The notes below the pieces were generated by a model. It saw nothing but the letters and a program-made list of their open reading frames with translations, had not been told where the DNA came from and ran no database searches. Of a stretch of DNA of 64,000 nucleotides, positions 1 through 7,285 are shown piece after piece; the stretch's first letter is position 1, and the number at the start of each line of letters is the position of its first letter. Where the stretch lies: positions 4,278,001-4,342,000 of the forward strand of contig CP170457.1 in assembly GCA_047947135.1 (NCBI GenBank), read 5' to 3'. A program made the translations under genes and the position numbers. The stretch is from Planctobacterium sp047947135. Lineage in GTDB: Bacteria > Pseudomonadota > Gammaproteobacteria > Enterobacterales > Alteromonadaceae.

Positions 1-574
1 TGAGTTCAAGCAGACAGAGTATCAGTGGAAAAGCCAGCAATACCCCCAAAGAATCGCCAAACCACCAATAGGCAACATTTAGCCAGTATTCATCAAGATT
101 ATAATTGGGGTTTAAAACACTCAATGACCAGACACCAATATTGGCGGAGAGTAAGTTGATCAGAACGCCCACAAAGACGATAAATTTAAGCACCCCTTTT
201 TCGTCGATATGCAGAGGATTGCCTATCCAGTTTCTGAGTAGCCAGGAGCCTACGATTGCCTGCATGGTTGCGCCCGACGCGATAGCAAAATTTTGCAGTC
301 CGGCCTTTGAAAACACATCGAACAGTTGAAAATCAGGTGTGACAGAACAGTTAAAGATAAAGGAACCGAGTAATACAGCAGGATAGAACCGCGGGCCAAA
401 CATAAAGCAACCTGACAGCGCAATACCGGCAGGCAACCAGATGGGCATAATTTGGGACTGAAAGGAAACGAAAGAAAGGATGTACCCGGTAACAATAAAA
501 CTTAAAAATAATATGAGATAGAGCTCAATACACCTGGTGCGGGAAAATTCAGCTGTATAGGTAGGTCCAACCAA
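1..574 (-). CDS. MASE1-domain membrane sensor, N-terminal part (cut by window edge)
   Basis: On the minus strand a frame runs without stop from a TTG at 574 to the left edge (191 codons visible). It is hydrophobic with about five membrane segments and carries the hallmarks of the MASE1 sensory domain: IWLPAGIAL in the second helix region and WWFGDSLGVLLAFPLIL near the edge. MASE1 proteins are inner-membrane sensors whose C-terminus is normally a GGDEF, EAL or histidine-kinase module; that part lies outside the window, so the output activity is unknown. The TTG start is chosen because GAGG lies about seven bases upstream and a stop codon in the same frame sits just before it; no ATG is available nearby. 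Family assignment is by motif; the effector domain cannot be inferred. Confidence 0.8.
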   Translation of the reverse strand, partial: MVGPTYTAEFSRTRCIELYLILFLSFIVTGYILSFVSFQSQIMPIWLPAGIALSGCFMFGPRFYPAVLLGSFIFNCSVTPDFQLFDVFSKAGLQNFAIASGATMQAIVGSWLLRNWIGNPLHIDEKGVLKFIVFVGVLINLLSANIGVWSLSVLNPNYNLDEYWLNVAYWWFGDSLGVLLAFPLILCLLEL

Positions 575-797
575 GTGTCACATCCTCATTAGTTACTTTT
601 TCAGTGTAATCGATCATTTTTCTCAGTAGTAACAACAGTATAGCCATAATATCTTTAAAATCTCAGTTGAATGCGTAACGAGAGCACTTATCGTTAAAGA
701 TCAAGTAGGAAGCGTTCGCAGTAGTTTTCAACCGAGGCTTAAAGATAAAGAAACTCATGTATTGCTTATATGAAAATAGCAACATATATGTTTCATC

Positions 798-1121
798 GTG
801 AATACTCTACTTAAACAGATAAAAAAACGTCGCTTAGCTTTAAAATTTAAACAGCACGATATGATGCTGCGGGTTGGGATCTCGCGTCAGCAATATCAGC
901 GACTGGAGTCTAAAGGAAATCCTCGACTGGATACCCTTGAATTGATTGCCAAGGGGTTTGATAGCGAATTGATGCTTATCCCGCAAGAAAAACTGGATGC
1001 TGTTCTGGCCGCATTGACCGAAGAGACCCCCGCATCAACCGAGCCAAACCAACCGGCCAAAGAAGCAAGTAAGTCATTAACCGATGACCCATGGCAAGGA
1101 TTGCTGGGAGACAACGAATGA
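798..1121 (+). CDS. HipB-like helix-turn-helix regulator (antitoxin of a broken hipBA pair)
   Basis: A 107-residue XRE-type DNA-binding protein. The HTH spans roughly residues 5-60, with MMLRVGISRQQYQRLE as the turn and recognition helix, followed by a polar Pro/Thr/Ala-rich tail. The start is a GTG; the nearby ATG at 788 is in another frame. Its stop overlaps the ATG of a short hipA-like reading frame (ATGA at 1118-1121), the usual hipB-hipA junction, so it is inferred to be the antitoxin and autoregulator of a HipBA module. The toxin is reduced to 39 codons, leaving this protein as an orphan antitoxin or repressor. AT-rich sequence with the inverted repeat ATGAAA/TTTCAT around 771-795 precedes it and may be its operator. 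Confidence 0.75.
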   Translation: MNTLLKQIKKRRLALKFKQHDMMLRVGISRQQYQRLESKGNPRLDTLELIAKGFDSELMLIPQEKLDAVLAALTEETPASTEPNQPAKEASKSLTDDPWQGLLGDNE

Positions 1122-1237
1122 ACGTAGAGTCAAATGAAGAAGTGAATGTATTACAGCTTTGCATTCACGGCATAGTTGTCGGCTATCTGACAGGGTTCAA
1201 AAATGGCCGCAATGTATTGAAAGTTGACACAAAGTAG
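1118..1237 (+). pseudogene. hipA: Truncated hipA remnant (N-terminal 39 codons)
   Basis: The frame opening at the ATGA overlap encodes only 39 residues before a TAG. Its middle, LQLCIHGIVVGYLTGFKNGR, resembles the N-terminal subdomain of HipA kinases (beta-strand, HG, VGYLT, NGR). No kinase motifs (P-loop-like GAxxK, NRDxHxKN, D-L-x) are present downstream in any frame before the next module. It therefore looks like a toxin gene cut off or decayed after the first domain. It could alternatively be translated as a small antitoxin-associated peptide, but nothing supports that. Confidence 0.55.
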
Positions 1238-1524
1238 ACTCTAAACAAATGGATGATGTCCAACGGGTGAACATCAATATGATCCTGTTTTCGCGATAAG
1301 GCAAGCATGAATTGGTGTTCACATTTTTAATTTCATTGGCTAAGCGGTTTTAAAATTACAGCAGACGACGATATCGAGCAGTGCGGAGCGTCACCGGGCA
1401 TACCGTTCCGTGCCACGACGGATCATGATAACAGTGAAACTGTCGATGACATTCCAACAATGATTTATGACCCAATCCTTGAAACCGGGCCTTCTTAAAG
1501 ACCTGATTCCGGTTTAATCAAATC
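1238..1524. other. Non-coding stretch between the two hipBA modules
   Basis: No reading frame of convincing length or family resemblance is seen on either strand. It presumably contains the decayed remainder of the first module, but I could not recognise further HipA sequence in it. The downstream end leads into the promoter of the second hipBA pair. Confidence 0.4.
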
Positions 1525-1553
1525 GTGACACACTCAATTAATGACACTATAAT
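1525..1553 (+). promoter_or_regulatory. Sigma-70 promoter of hipBA
   Basis: GTGACA at 1525-1530, a 17-base spacer and a perfect TATAAT at 1548-1553 form a near-consensus sigma-70 promoter. Transcription would begin near 1560, about 33 bases before the hipB start. The -10 box lies inside an inverted repeat, which points to autorepression by the antitoxin. Confidence 0.65.
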
Positions 1554-1559
1554 GTCATT
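1540..1559. promoter_or_regulatory. Operator O1 for HipB-type repressor
   Basis: Perfect 7-base inverted repeat AATGACA-N6-TGTCATT covering the -10 box. A second, similar element follows about 41 bases downstream. Size and placement fit a dimeric HTH antitoxin operator; binding is inferred. Confidence 0.6.
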
Positions 1560-1580
1560 AACATACTATAAAAGCAGTTT

Positions 1581-1600
1581 AATGACGCATTAATGTCACT
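1581..1600. promoter_or_regulatory. Operator O2 overlapping the hipB start codon
   Basis: AATGAC-N8-GTCACT, an imperfect copy of O1 with one arm mismatch, spanning the ATG at 1593. Two spaced operators suggest cooperative binding by HipB or a HipBA complex. Confidence 0.5.
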
Positions 1601-1898
1601 TTTATCACCAGCGAAATCTCAAAAGAAACTCGCAGAAAATGCCAGAGCGAAACGTCTGCAAATGGATCTGACTCAAGAGGGGCTGGCCAATCGTTCTGGT
1701 GTCCCCCTTCGGACACTACGTAAGTTTGAGCAGGAAGGCGCCATATCTCTGGAATCATTTCTCAAACTGTATATGGTGCTTGGTGGTCTGGAGGACATTG
1801 TTGAGGCTAGCGCCCCCAGAAAAACCGCGTTTTCATCAATTGATGAAGTGCTTGATACACCAAAGACGAAAACACGTCAGCGCGGTACTCGCAAATGA
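1593..1898 (+). CDS. hipB: HipB-like antitoxin, XRE family
   Basis: A 101-residue protein with an HTH at about residues 14-65 (motifs LTQEGLANRSGVPLRTLRKF and ISLESFLKL) and a basic, presumably flexible tail ending RQRGTRK. In HipBA systems the antitoxin binds operators as a dimer, represses the operon and keeps the HipA kinase inactive. The next gene, hipA, starts four bases before this gene ends (ATGATG at 1895), showing translational coupling. The promoter and two inverted repeats upstream support autoregulation. The length is close to that of E. coli HipB (88 residues) with an extended tail. Function is by family and context. Confidence 0.8.
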   Translation: MSLLSPAKSQKKLAENARAKRLQMDLTQEGLANRSGVPLRTLRKFEQEGAISLESFLKLYMVLGGLEDIVEASAPRKTAFSSIDEVLDTPKTKTRQRGTRK

Positions 1899-3130
1899 TG
1901 ACAATAGAGACAGTTAAAGCAATAAATGTGAGTCTGGACTTTGGCAACAAGCCTATTGCCGTAGGTCGCCTGGCTGTGCGCGAGCGAACTGTCTACTTTG
2001 AATTTGACCGCAGCTTTATTGACTTAAATCTGGAAATATCACCTATAAGACTGCCACTTCAGCCAGGCTTACAGCGTTTCGACAGAACCCTATTTGAAGG
2101 ATTCCCTGGGGTATTCAATGACAGCTTACCTGATGGTTGGGGGCGCTTATTATTTGACCGTTTTGCGCGTACTCAGGGCATTCTGCCAGCTGATTTAACA
2201 CCGCTGGATAGATTAGCTCATATTGGCACACGAGGGCTTGGGGCACTGATCTATGAGCCTGACTTTGGCTTAACTCAACAAAGCGAAAGTATCAATCTGG
2301 ATGAATTATCCGCAGAGGCACAAGCCGTGCTTGATGGTGAAAGCAGCGAAGTACTGAAAAACCTTATCGCTCTGAATGGCTCTTCTGCTGGTGCACGCCC
2401 CAAAGCCCTCATTGGTGTCAATGAGAAACGCGATCATATTATTCATGGTGTGAGCACACTTCCTGATGGTTATGAGCCCTGGATAGTGAAGTTCGCAAAC
2501 ACTCAGGACGGCATTGATGCTGGCGCTATAGAATATGTTTACGCCCTCCTGGCAAAAGACGCCGGTATTGAAATGCCAGATGTTCACCTTTTTCCTGCTG
2601 AAAAAGGGCCAGGATACTTTGCGATAAAGCGCTTTGATCATGTTGGTTCGAAACGCTACCACATGCATACCGCTTGCGGCTTACTGCACTCTGATTTCAG
2701 AACACCATCTTTGGACTACGAAGATCCCCTGACTTTAACGGGTGTACTAACCCGCGATATCCGCGAAGTCGAAAAAACCTTCAGATTAGCCGCATTCAAT
2801 GTGCTCGCACATAACCGCGATGACCACTCAAAAAACATCAGTTTTCTGATGGATGAAGACGGACATTGGCAGCTCTCTCCAGCTTACGATTTGACCTTCT
2901 CTTCTGGTCCAGTCGGAGAGCAAAGCACAACAGTTATGGGTGAAGGCAAAAGCCCCGGCATTGATCACTTGTTGAAACTTGCTAAAGAGTCCAATATCAA
3001 AAAACCAAAAACTCAGGAGATATTCAAGGAAGTCCAGTCCAGCTTACAGAATTGGACAGCGCTGGCGAAAAATTTAGGTGTGAGCAACGCGAATATTGAG
3101 CTGATAGGTGCAAAAATAAAACCATCATAA
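1895..3130 (+). CDS. hipA: HipA-family serine/threonine kinase toxin
   Basis: A 411-residue HipA-like kinase. The N-terminal subdomain (about 1-110) contains FEGFPGVFNDSLPDGWGRLL; the kinase core follows with the Ser-containing loop GSSAGARPKALIG (about 163-175), the ATP-contacting WIVKF, the catalytic loop AHNRDDHSKNISF and the metal-binding SPAYDLTFS. All key motifs are present, so it appears intact. Characterised HipA enzymes phosphorylate aminoacyl-tRNA synthetases and induce growth arrest; the target of this one is unknown. It overlaps hipB by four bases. The loop serine corresponds in position to the autophosphorylated serine of E. coli HipA, by family analogy. Confidence 0.88.
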   Translation: MMTIETVKAINVSLDFGNKPIAVGRLAVRERTVYFEFDRSFIDLNLEISPIRLPLQPGLQRFDRTLFEGFPGVFNDSLPDGWGRLLFDRFARTQGILPADLTPLDRLAHIGTRGLGALIYEPDFGLTQQSESINLDELSAEAQAVLDGESSEVLKNLIALNGSSAGARPKALIGVNEKRDHIIHGVSTLPDGYEPWIVKFANTQDGIDAGAIEYVYALLAKDAGIEMPDVHLFPAEKGPGYFAIKRFDHVGSKRYHMHTACGLLHSDFRTPSLDYEDPLTLTGVLTRDIREVEKTFRLAAFNVLAHNRDDHSKNISFLMDEDGHWQLSPAYDLTFSSGPVGEQSTTVMGEGKSPGIDHLLKLAKESNIKKPKTQEIFKEVQSSLQNWTALAKNLGVSNANIELIGAKIKPS

Positions 3131-3454
3131 ATATAAATCAGACGGGCAAGAAATGTTGCCTATTAGACAATGTTCTCATAGCATTGAATTCTGAATAGCA
3201 TAAGTCAATATATTCAAGGAAGCGCCAGGATGATACCCAACTATCAACAATGTATGCGTCCATTTCTGGAAAAGGTCGAAGCTGGCAAAGGAGAAGAGCT
3301 GATTTAAACCTAGTTGTATATCAGCATGATTATGCCAACTATCAAGGCGCAGGGAATAGTACATATGAAACATTTTAAATTTTATGATTTGATAAATGCG
3401 ATACCTAGCATTGCTTGCTACTTACTCAATATATTTATAGGGAGCAATGCTTGA
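3131..3454. other. Intergenic stretch between hipA and the Gabija genes
   Basis: AT-rich sequence with one possible coding remnant (3230-3307). No clear terminator follows hipA. A GGAG at 3441-3444 precedes the downstream ATG at 3455 by about ten bases. A weak promoter-like pair (TTGCTT near 3411 and TTTATA near 3434) is possible but not convincing. Confidence 0.4.
3230..3307 (+). pseudogene. Possible Mrr N-terminal remnant (25 codons)
   Basis: A short frame encodes MIPNYQQCMRPFLEKVEAGK and ends five residues later. The pattern (M-I-P-x-Y-Q-x-x-M-x-P-x-L) resembles the start of Mrr-type restriction endonucleases, whose N-terminal winged-helix domain begins in this way. Nothing of the rest of such a gene is visible. 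Called as a decayed fragment on weak similarity only. Confidence 0.3.
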
Positions 3455-5317
3455 ATGTATTTATCTCAACTTGATGCAAAAAACTTCAGACAGTTCAGAG
3501 ACTTTTCCCTAAAGCTCAACAAAGGTCTTAACCTCCTAGTTGGTGAAAATAACGCGGGGAAAAGTTCACTCATAGATGCCATCAGGTTTGTTCTCGATAC
3601 AACCTCTGCGGAATGGGTTAGCCTGAAGTCTTCCGACTTCTCCGTTGGAGAAGGTGAGTTAAGCATTCAGCTCAAATTTGAAGACTTGTCTGATATTGAA
3701 TCGGGTATTTTTTTAGAATATCTGACAAATGAAGAAATTTCGGAGGGGGAGGATAGATCTGTATTACACATTTCGCTCTCCGCGAGGCTATCTCAACACC
3801 CATTCAAGAAAACACATTTTATTAAGACTGAAGTTCGTTCTGGAATAAATGGCGATGGTCCAATAATAGAAAGAGACATTCGTGAGTATCTTGCCACCAC
3901 ATATTTAAAACCTCTCCGCAATGCTGAGGCTGAATTGTCTGCAGGTCGCTCTTCTAGGTTGTCTCAAATTTTAGGCAGTAATGCCAGCGTTGCTGGTGAT
4001 GAAGATGCCACAAAACGAATTATCGAATTGCTTACAGAGGCAAGTAAGAACGTCCAGTCTGATGGAGCAATTGAAGATGCACAACAAAATGTAGCCTCAC
4101 TCCTAAATTCTTTGACATTCAAATCAAATACTTTCGCTCCAGTTATGAGCTTATTAGGTAGCAGTAATTATGCGGATATGAGCGAACCTGAGAAGACTCA
4201 AGCATTAAAATCCATATTAGAAAAGCTATCCCTTGAATTAGACGCATCAGGAATAAAACATGGCTTAGGATACAATAGCTTACTGTTTATGGCGACTGAG
4301 CTAATGTTAATCAATCAAGAAGAGGCTCAATTCCCTCTTTTATTGATTGAGGAGCCTGAAGCTCACCTTCACCCCCAATTGCAATTGAAGTTTATTAAAT
4401 ATCTTTGTAACGAAAACAGCCACTTACAATGTATTCTATCTACCCATAGTCCAGTACTAGCCTCAAAAGCTCCGTTAGACAGCTTAATCTTAATGCAAGA
4501 TGGCGAGGCATTCCCGTTGAGAAAAGGATGCACCAAACTTGCTACTGATGACTATGTGTTTCTAGAGAAGTTTTTAGACTCAACAAAAGCGAATATGTTT
4601 TTTGCCAGAGGAGTAATTTTGGTTGAGGGTGTTGCTGAAGTTGTCTTGCTTCCTAAAATAGCTGAACTTTTAGATAGATCTTTAGAAGACTATGGAGTTT
4701 CGTTGGTAAACGTAAATGGACTATCCGGAAAAAGATATGCAAAGGTCTATCGCTCAAACACTGAATCAGAAAATCCGAAGCATTTGCCAATTAAAGTTGC
4801 GTGTGTAACTGACTTGGATTTGTGGCCAAACGAAGCAGAAGAGACCGGCAACAATGACTATGGTTTCAAAGAAAAAAAGCAACCTAATGATCGTGGAAGA
4901 GGAGGCAATTTGCCCTATTGGCTAAACGAACTAACCGCCCAGCAGGTTCAAGAAAAGAAAGACAAAAAACAAGAGTTTGATGGGGAACTAGTTAAGACAT
5001 TTGTTTCCGATGCTTGGACCTTTGAATTTTGTTTAGCAAAGTATGGCCTTGATGAAGAAGTTTTTGAAGCAATAAATGGCAGCACTAATGGCTACGAAGA
5101 GCTGAACGACAATAGCCAGATTAGAGCAGTTCAATTGTATGGTGCTATCGAAGGAAAAGGAGATGGAAAAAGTGAAGTCAGCTACTCGCTCGCAGCTATT
5201 CTGTCGAAGTTTGAAGGACGCCCTCAAGAACTAAAAGCGAAGTTGCCTCCTTATATCATTCAAGCTATCGAGTATGTGACAGAACCACTACCTAATGAGG
5301 TAGCCGCAGAGCAATGA
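3455..5317 (+). CDS. gajA: OLD-family ATPase/TOPRIM endonuclease, GajA-like (Gabija)
   Basis: A 620-residue class 2 OLD nuclease. The N-terminal ABC-type ATPase has Walker A GENNAGKSS (about 30-38), Walker B LLLIEEPEAHLHP (about 296-308) and the H-loop STHSP (about 328). The C-terminal TOPRIM nuclease has the glutamate motif ILVEGVAEVVLLP (about 388-400), the aspartate motif VTDLDLW (about 450) and a further conserved block AWTFEFCLAKYGL (about 520). It is followed, with a four-base ATGA overlap, by a UvrD-like helicase, the arrangement defining Gabija. Characterised GajA is a sequence-specific nicking endonuclease inhibited by nucleotides and activated when phage replication depletes them. 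Length is slightly above the Bacillus cereus protein (578). All catalytic motifs are present. The pair is AT-rich compared with the neighbouring gcv genes, consistent with horizontal acquisition. Confidence 0.88.
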   Translation: MYLSQLDAKNFRQFRDFSLKLNKGLNLLVGENNAGKSSLIDAIRFVLDTTSAEWVSLKSSDFSVGEGELSIQLKFEDLSDIESGIFLEYLTNEEISEGEDRSVLHISLSARLSQHPFKKTHFIKTEVRSGINGDGPIIERDIREYLATTYLKPLRNAEAELSAGRSSRLSQILGSNASVAGDEDATKRIIELLTEASKNVQSDGAIEDAQQNVASLLNSLTFKSNTFAPVMSLLGSSNYADMSEPEKTQALKSILEKLSLELDASGIKHGLGYNSLLFMATELMLINQEEAQFPLLLIEEPEAHLHPQLQLKFIKYLCNENSHLQCILSTHSPVLASKAPLDSLILMQDGEAFPLRKGCTKLATDDYVFLEKFLDSTKANMFFARGVILVEGVAEVVLLPKIAELLDRSLEDYGVSLVNVNGLSGKRYAKVYRSNTESENPKHLPIKVACVTDLDLWPNEAEETGNNDYGFKEKKQPNDRGRGGNLPYWLNELTAQQVQEKKDKKQEFDGELVKTFVSDAWTFEFCLAKYGLDEEVFEAINGSTNGYEELNDNSQIRAVQLYGAIEGKGDGKSEVSYSLAAILSKFEGRPQELKAKLPPYIIQAIEYVTEPLPNEVAAEQ

Positions 5318-7167
5318 TCGAAATTTCCAACGAAGATATCGACCAAATTGAGTCACTTCTAAACGTTGAGTTTGATGCTCAACGCAGACAAGCCATATCA
5401 TCCTTTGATGATATACAGGCTTGTCCGGGGAGCGGCAAAACGACTATGGTTGCAGCTAAACTGACAATATTAGCCAAGAAGTGGACACAATCGCGCCAAG
5501 GTATTTGCGTATTAACTCATACCAATGTCGCAAAAAATGAAATTATTGGTCGGTTAAAGAAAAGTGCTCATGGCGAAAAGCTGCTATCAAACCCTCATTT
5601 TATTGGCACTATTCAAGAGTTTGTAAACAAGTTCTTAGCCATCCCATATTTGCGCTCTGATGGTTATCAAATAAATACAATCGATGATGATATTTGCGGT
5701 ATTAAAGGTTGGCACTATTTGAATTTTGGAACGAAATCATACCTTGAACGTAAACACATTTTTTCGTTGCATGGGATGGAATATAGGTTCATAGAGAGAG
5801 AGCTTAAACTTAATGTCCCTGGATTCACCCAAGATTCTGGCTCTGCAAGTTATCAAGATTTAGTGTCTGTTAAAAGAAGACTAATGGAAAGCGGTTACTT
5901 CTTTTACGGAGAAATGTACGCCTTTGCAAAACATTACCTTATGTGTAACGCCAATATCAAAAGTGCTGTTCAAACTCGGTTCCCAATTGTTCTAATCGAT
6001 GAAATGCAGGATACACAAAGGCTTCAAGATGAACTTCTTAACGATATCTTCAACCATGAGAACGTAAGCCTCCAAAGGTTTGGAGACCCAGATCAGGCCA
6101 TATACAGTGGTCAAGAGCAAGAAAATCAGACCTATAACCGAGTAGAATTAGAAAAAGTCGAAAACAGCCACCGCTTCGATCAATCTATAGCTTCATTAGC
6201 AAAGAACATTAGCTTCAATCGAATAAATCTTTGTTCCAATATCGAAGCCCCCGAACAAACTTTTCATACCATTTTTCTTGTAGATGAAAACTCAAGAAGT
6301 AACGTTCTGCAAGCTTTCGCTGAACTTTGCGAAAGCGTATTAACAATTGATTGTGAAAAGCCAATCAAAACTGTAGGGGCAGTTGGATTGCGTAAAGAAG
6401 ACGGGTTGACACTTTGTCATTATGCAGACTCTTACAACAAAGGGCACTCAACCAATGCATTTAAACCCAACCGTCTTATTCATTATTTTTACGAAAGTAG
6501 CAAATTTGAAGCCATCCATAATGCTTACAAATTACTTCTAGAAGGAATAGCGAAGTGTGGCCAGATTTCTAACTCTAAACTCACTTTTACTGACGGAAGC
6601 GAGGGGTGGTATACCGCCTCTAATATCAAAAAATACTTAAAGGACTCAGGTCAGCAAATTCAGTTCAACATCCTAATAAAAAGCCTAATTAAAGGTGAAA
6701 TTGAACAGGAATCATGGGATCAGTCAGTTGACACAATAAAAATATGTTTGGGATTAAATGACAACGTTCATCTGACAGAGTTTCTAAATTTTGACAACCC
6801 AGTACCAACTGAATCCGTTGAATGCGCAGCCAACCCAAATAATATTGTTACAGAGGTAAATGGGCGCATAATTAAAAACGAAGTCGCAACAATTCACTCA
6901 GTTAAAGGTGAAACACACTCTGCAACACTGGTGTTAGAGACCAAAAACCATGAATTCGATATTGGAAAAATGATTGGGTACATTTTGGGAGAGGAAACCA
7001 ATAAGCCTACAGGCTTAAGAATGCAAAGATTCATGAAGCAGCTATATGTAGCCTTCTCAAGACCGAGGCACTTACTATGTTTAGCAATGGATAAGTCGAG
7101 GTTTCCAGTAGAGCATGTAGACAAAACTGAATACCATGGCTGGAAAATAGTCGATCTTACTACTTAA
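5314..7167 (+). CDS. gajB: UvrD/Rep-like superfamily 1 helicase, GajB-like (Gabija)
   Basis: A 617-residue SF1A helicase with the motifs in order: Walker A ACPGSGKTT (about 36-44), Ia VLTHTNVAKNEI, Walker B VLIDEMQDTQ (about 226-235), III RFGDPDQAIYSG (about 254-265), IV ENSHRFDQSIASL, V ATIHSVKGET (about 525-534) and VI YVAFSRPRHLL (about 577-587). In Gabija, GajB assembles with a GajA tetramer and its DNA-stimulated (d)NTP hydrolysis is thought to lower nucleotide levels or sense DNA ends and so unleash GajA. It is longer than the B. cereus GajB (494), mainly through the stretch between motifs IV and V (about 300-520). It overlaps gajA by four bases and ends just before a strong terminator. 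Confidence 0.86.
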   Translation: MIEISNEDIDQIESLLNVEFDAQRRQAISSFDDIQACPGSGKTTMVAAKLTILAKKWTQSRQGICVLTHTNVAKNEIIGRLKKSAHGEKLLSNPHFIGTIQEFVNKFLAIPYLRSDGYQINTIDDDICGIKGWHYLNFGTKSYLERKHIFSLHGMEYRFIERELKLNVPGFTQDSGSASYQDLVSVKRRLMESGYFFYGEMYAFAKHYLMCNANIKSAVQTRFPIVLIDEMQDTQRLQDELLNDIFNHENVSLQRFGDPDQAIYSGQEQENQTYNRVELEKVENSHRFDQSIASLAKNISFNRINLCSNIEAPEQTFHTIFLVDENSRSNVLQAFAELCESVLTIDCEKPIKTVGAVGLRKEDGLTLCHYADSYNKGHSTNAFKPNRLIHYFYESSKFEAIHNAYKLLLEGIAKCGQISNSKLTFTDGSEGWYTASNIKKYLKDSGQQIQFNILIKSLIKGEIEQESWDQSVDTIKICLGLNDNVHLTEFLNFDNPVPTESVECAANPNNIVTEVNGRIIKNEVATIHSVKGETHSATLVLETKNHEFDIGKMIGYILGEETNKPTGLRMQRFMKQLYVAFSRPRHLLCLAMDKSRFPVEHVDKTEYHGWKIVDLTT

Positions 7168-7178
7168 AATTACAATAC

Positions 7179-7206
7179 AAAAAGCGAACCTTCTGGTTCG
7201 CTTTTT
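7179..7206. terminator. Intrinsic terminator between gajB and gcvP
   Basis: The stem AAGCGAACC/GGTTCGCTT with a four-base loop is flanked by A-runs on the left and T-runs on the right, so it can act in both directions. It ends the gajAB transcript on the plus strand and the convergent gcvP transcript on the minus strand. Confidence 0.85.
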
Positions 7207-7285
7207 AACTCATTCGCCTGATAAGCCTAATTTGTCACAATCTTAATTGCGGTCACAAACTTTATTATTAGTCACTATCAACAGC

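Noticed and set aside
2306..2668. 120-codon open frame opposite hipA
   Set aside because: It is antisense to conserved kinase motifs and lacks initiation signals.
3447..3510. Alternative start ATG at 3447 for the nuclease gene
   Set aside because: It is out of frame with the 620-residue OLD protein and leads to an early stop.
798..7206. Prophage or integrative element carrying the defence genes
   Set aside because: No integrase, transposase, attachment repeat, tRNA target or phage structural gene is visible.
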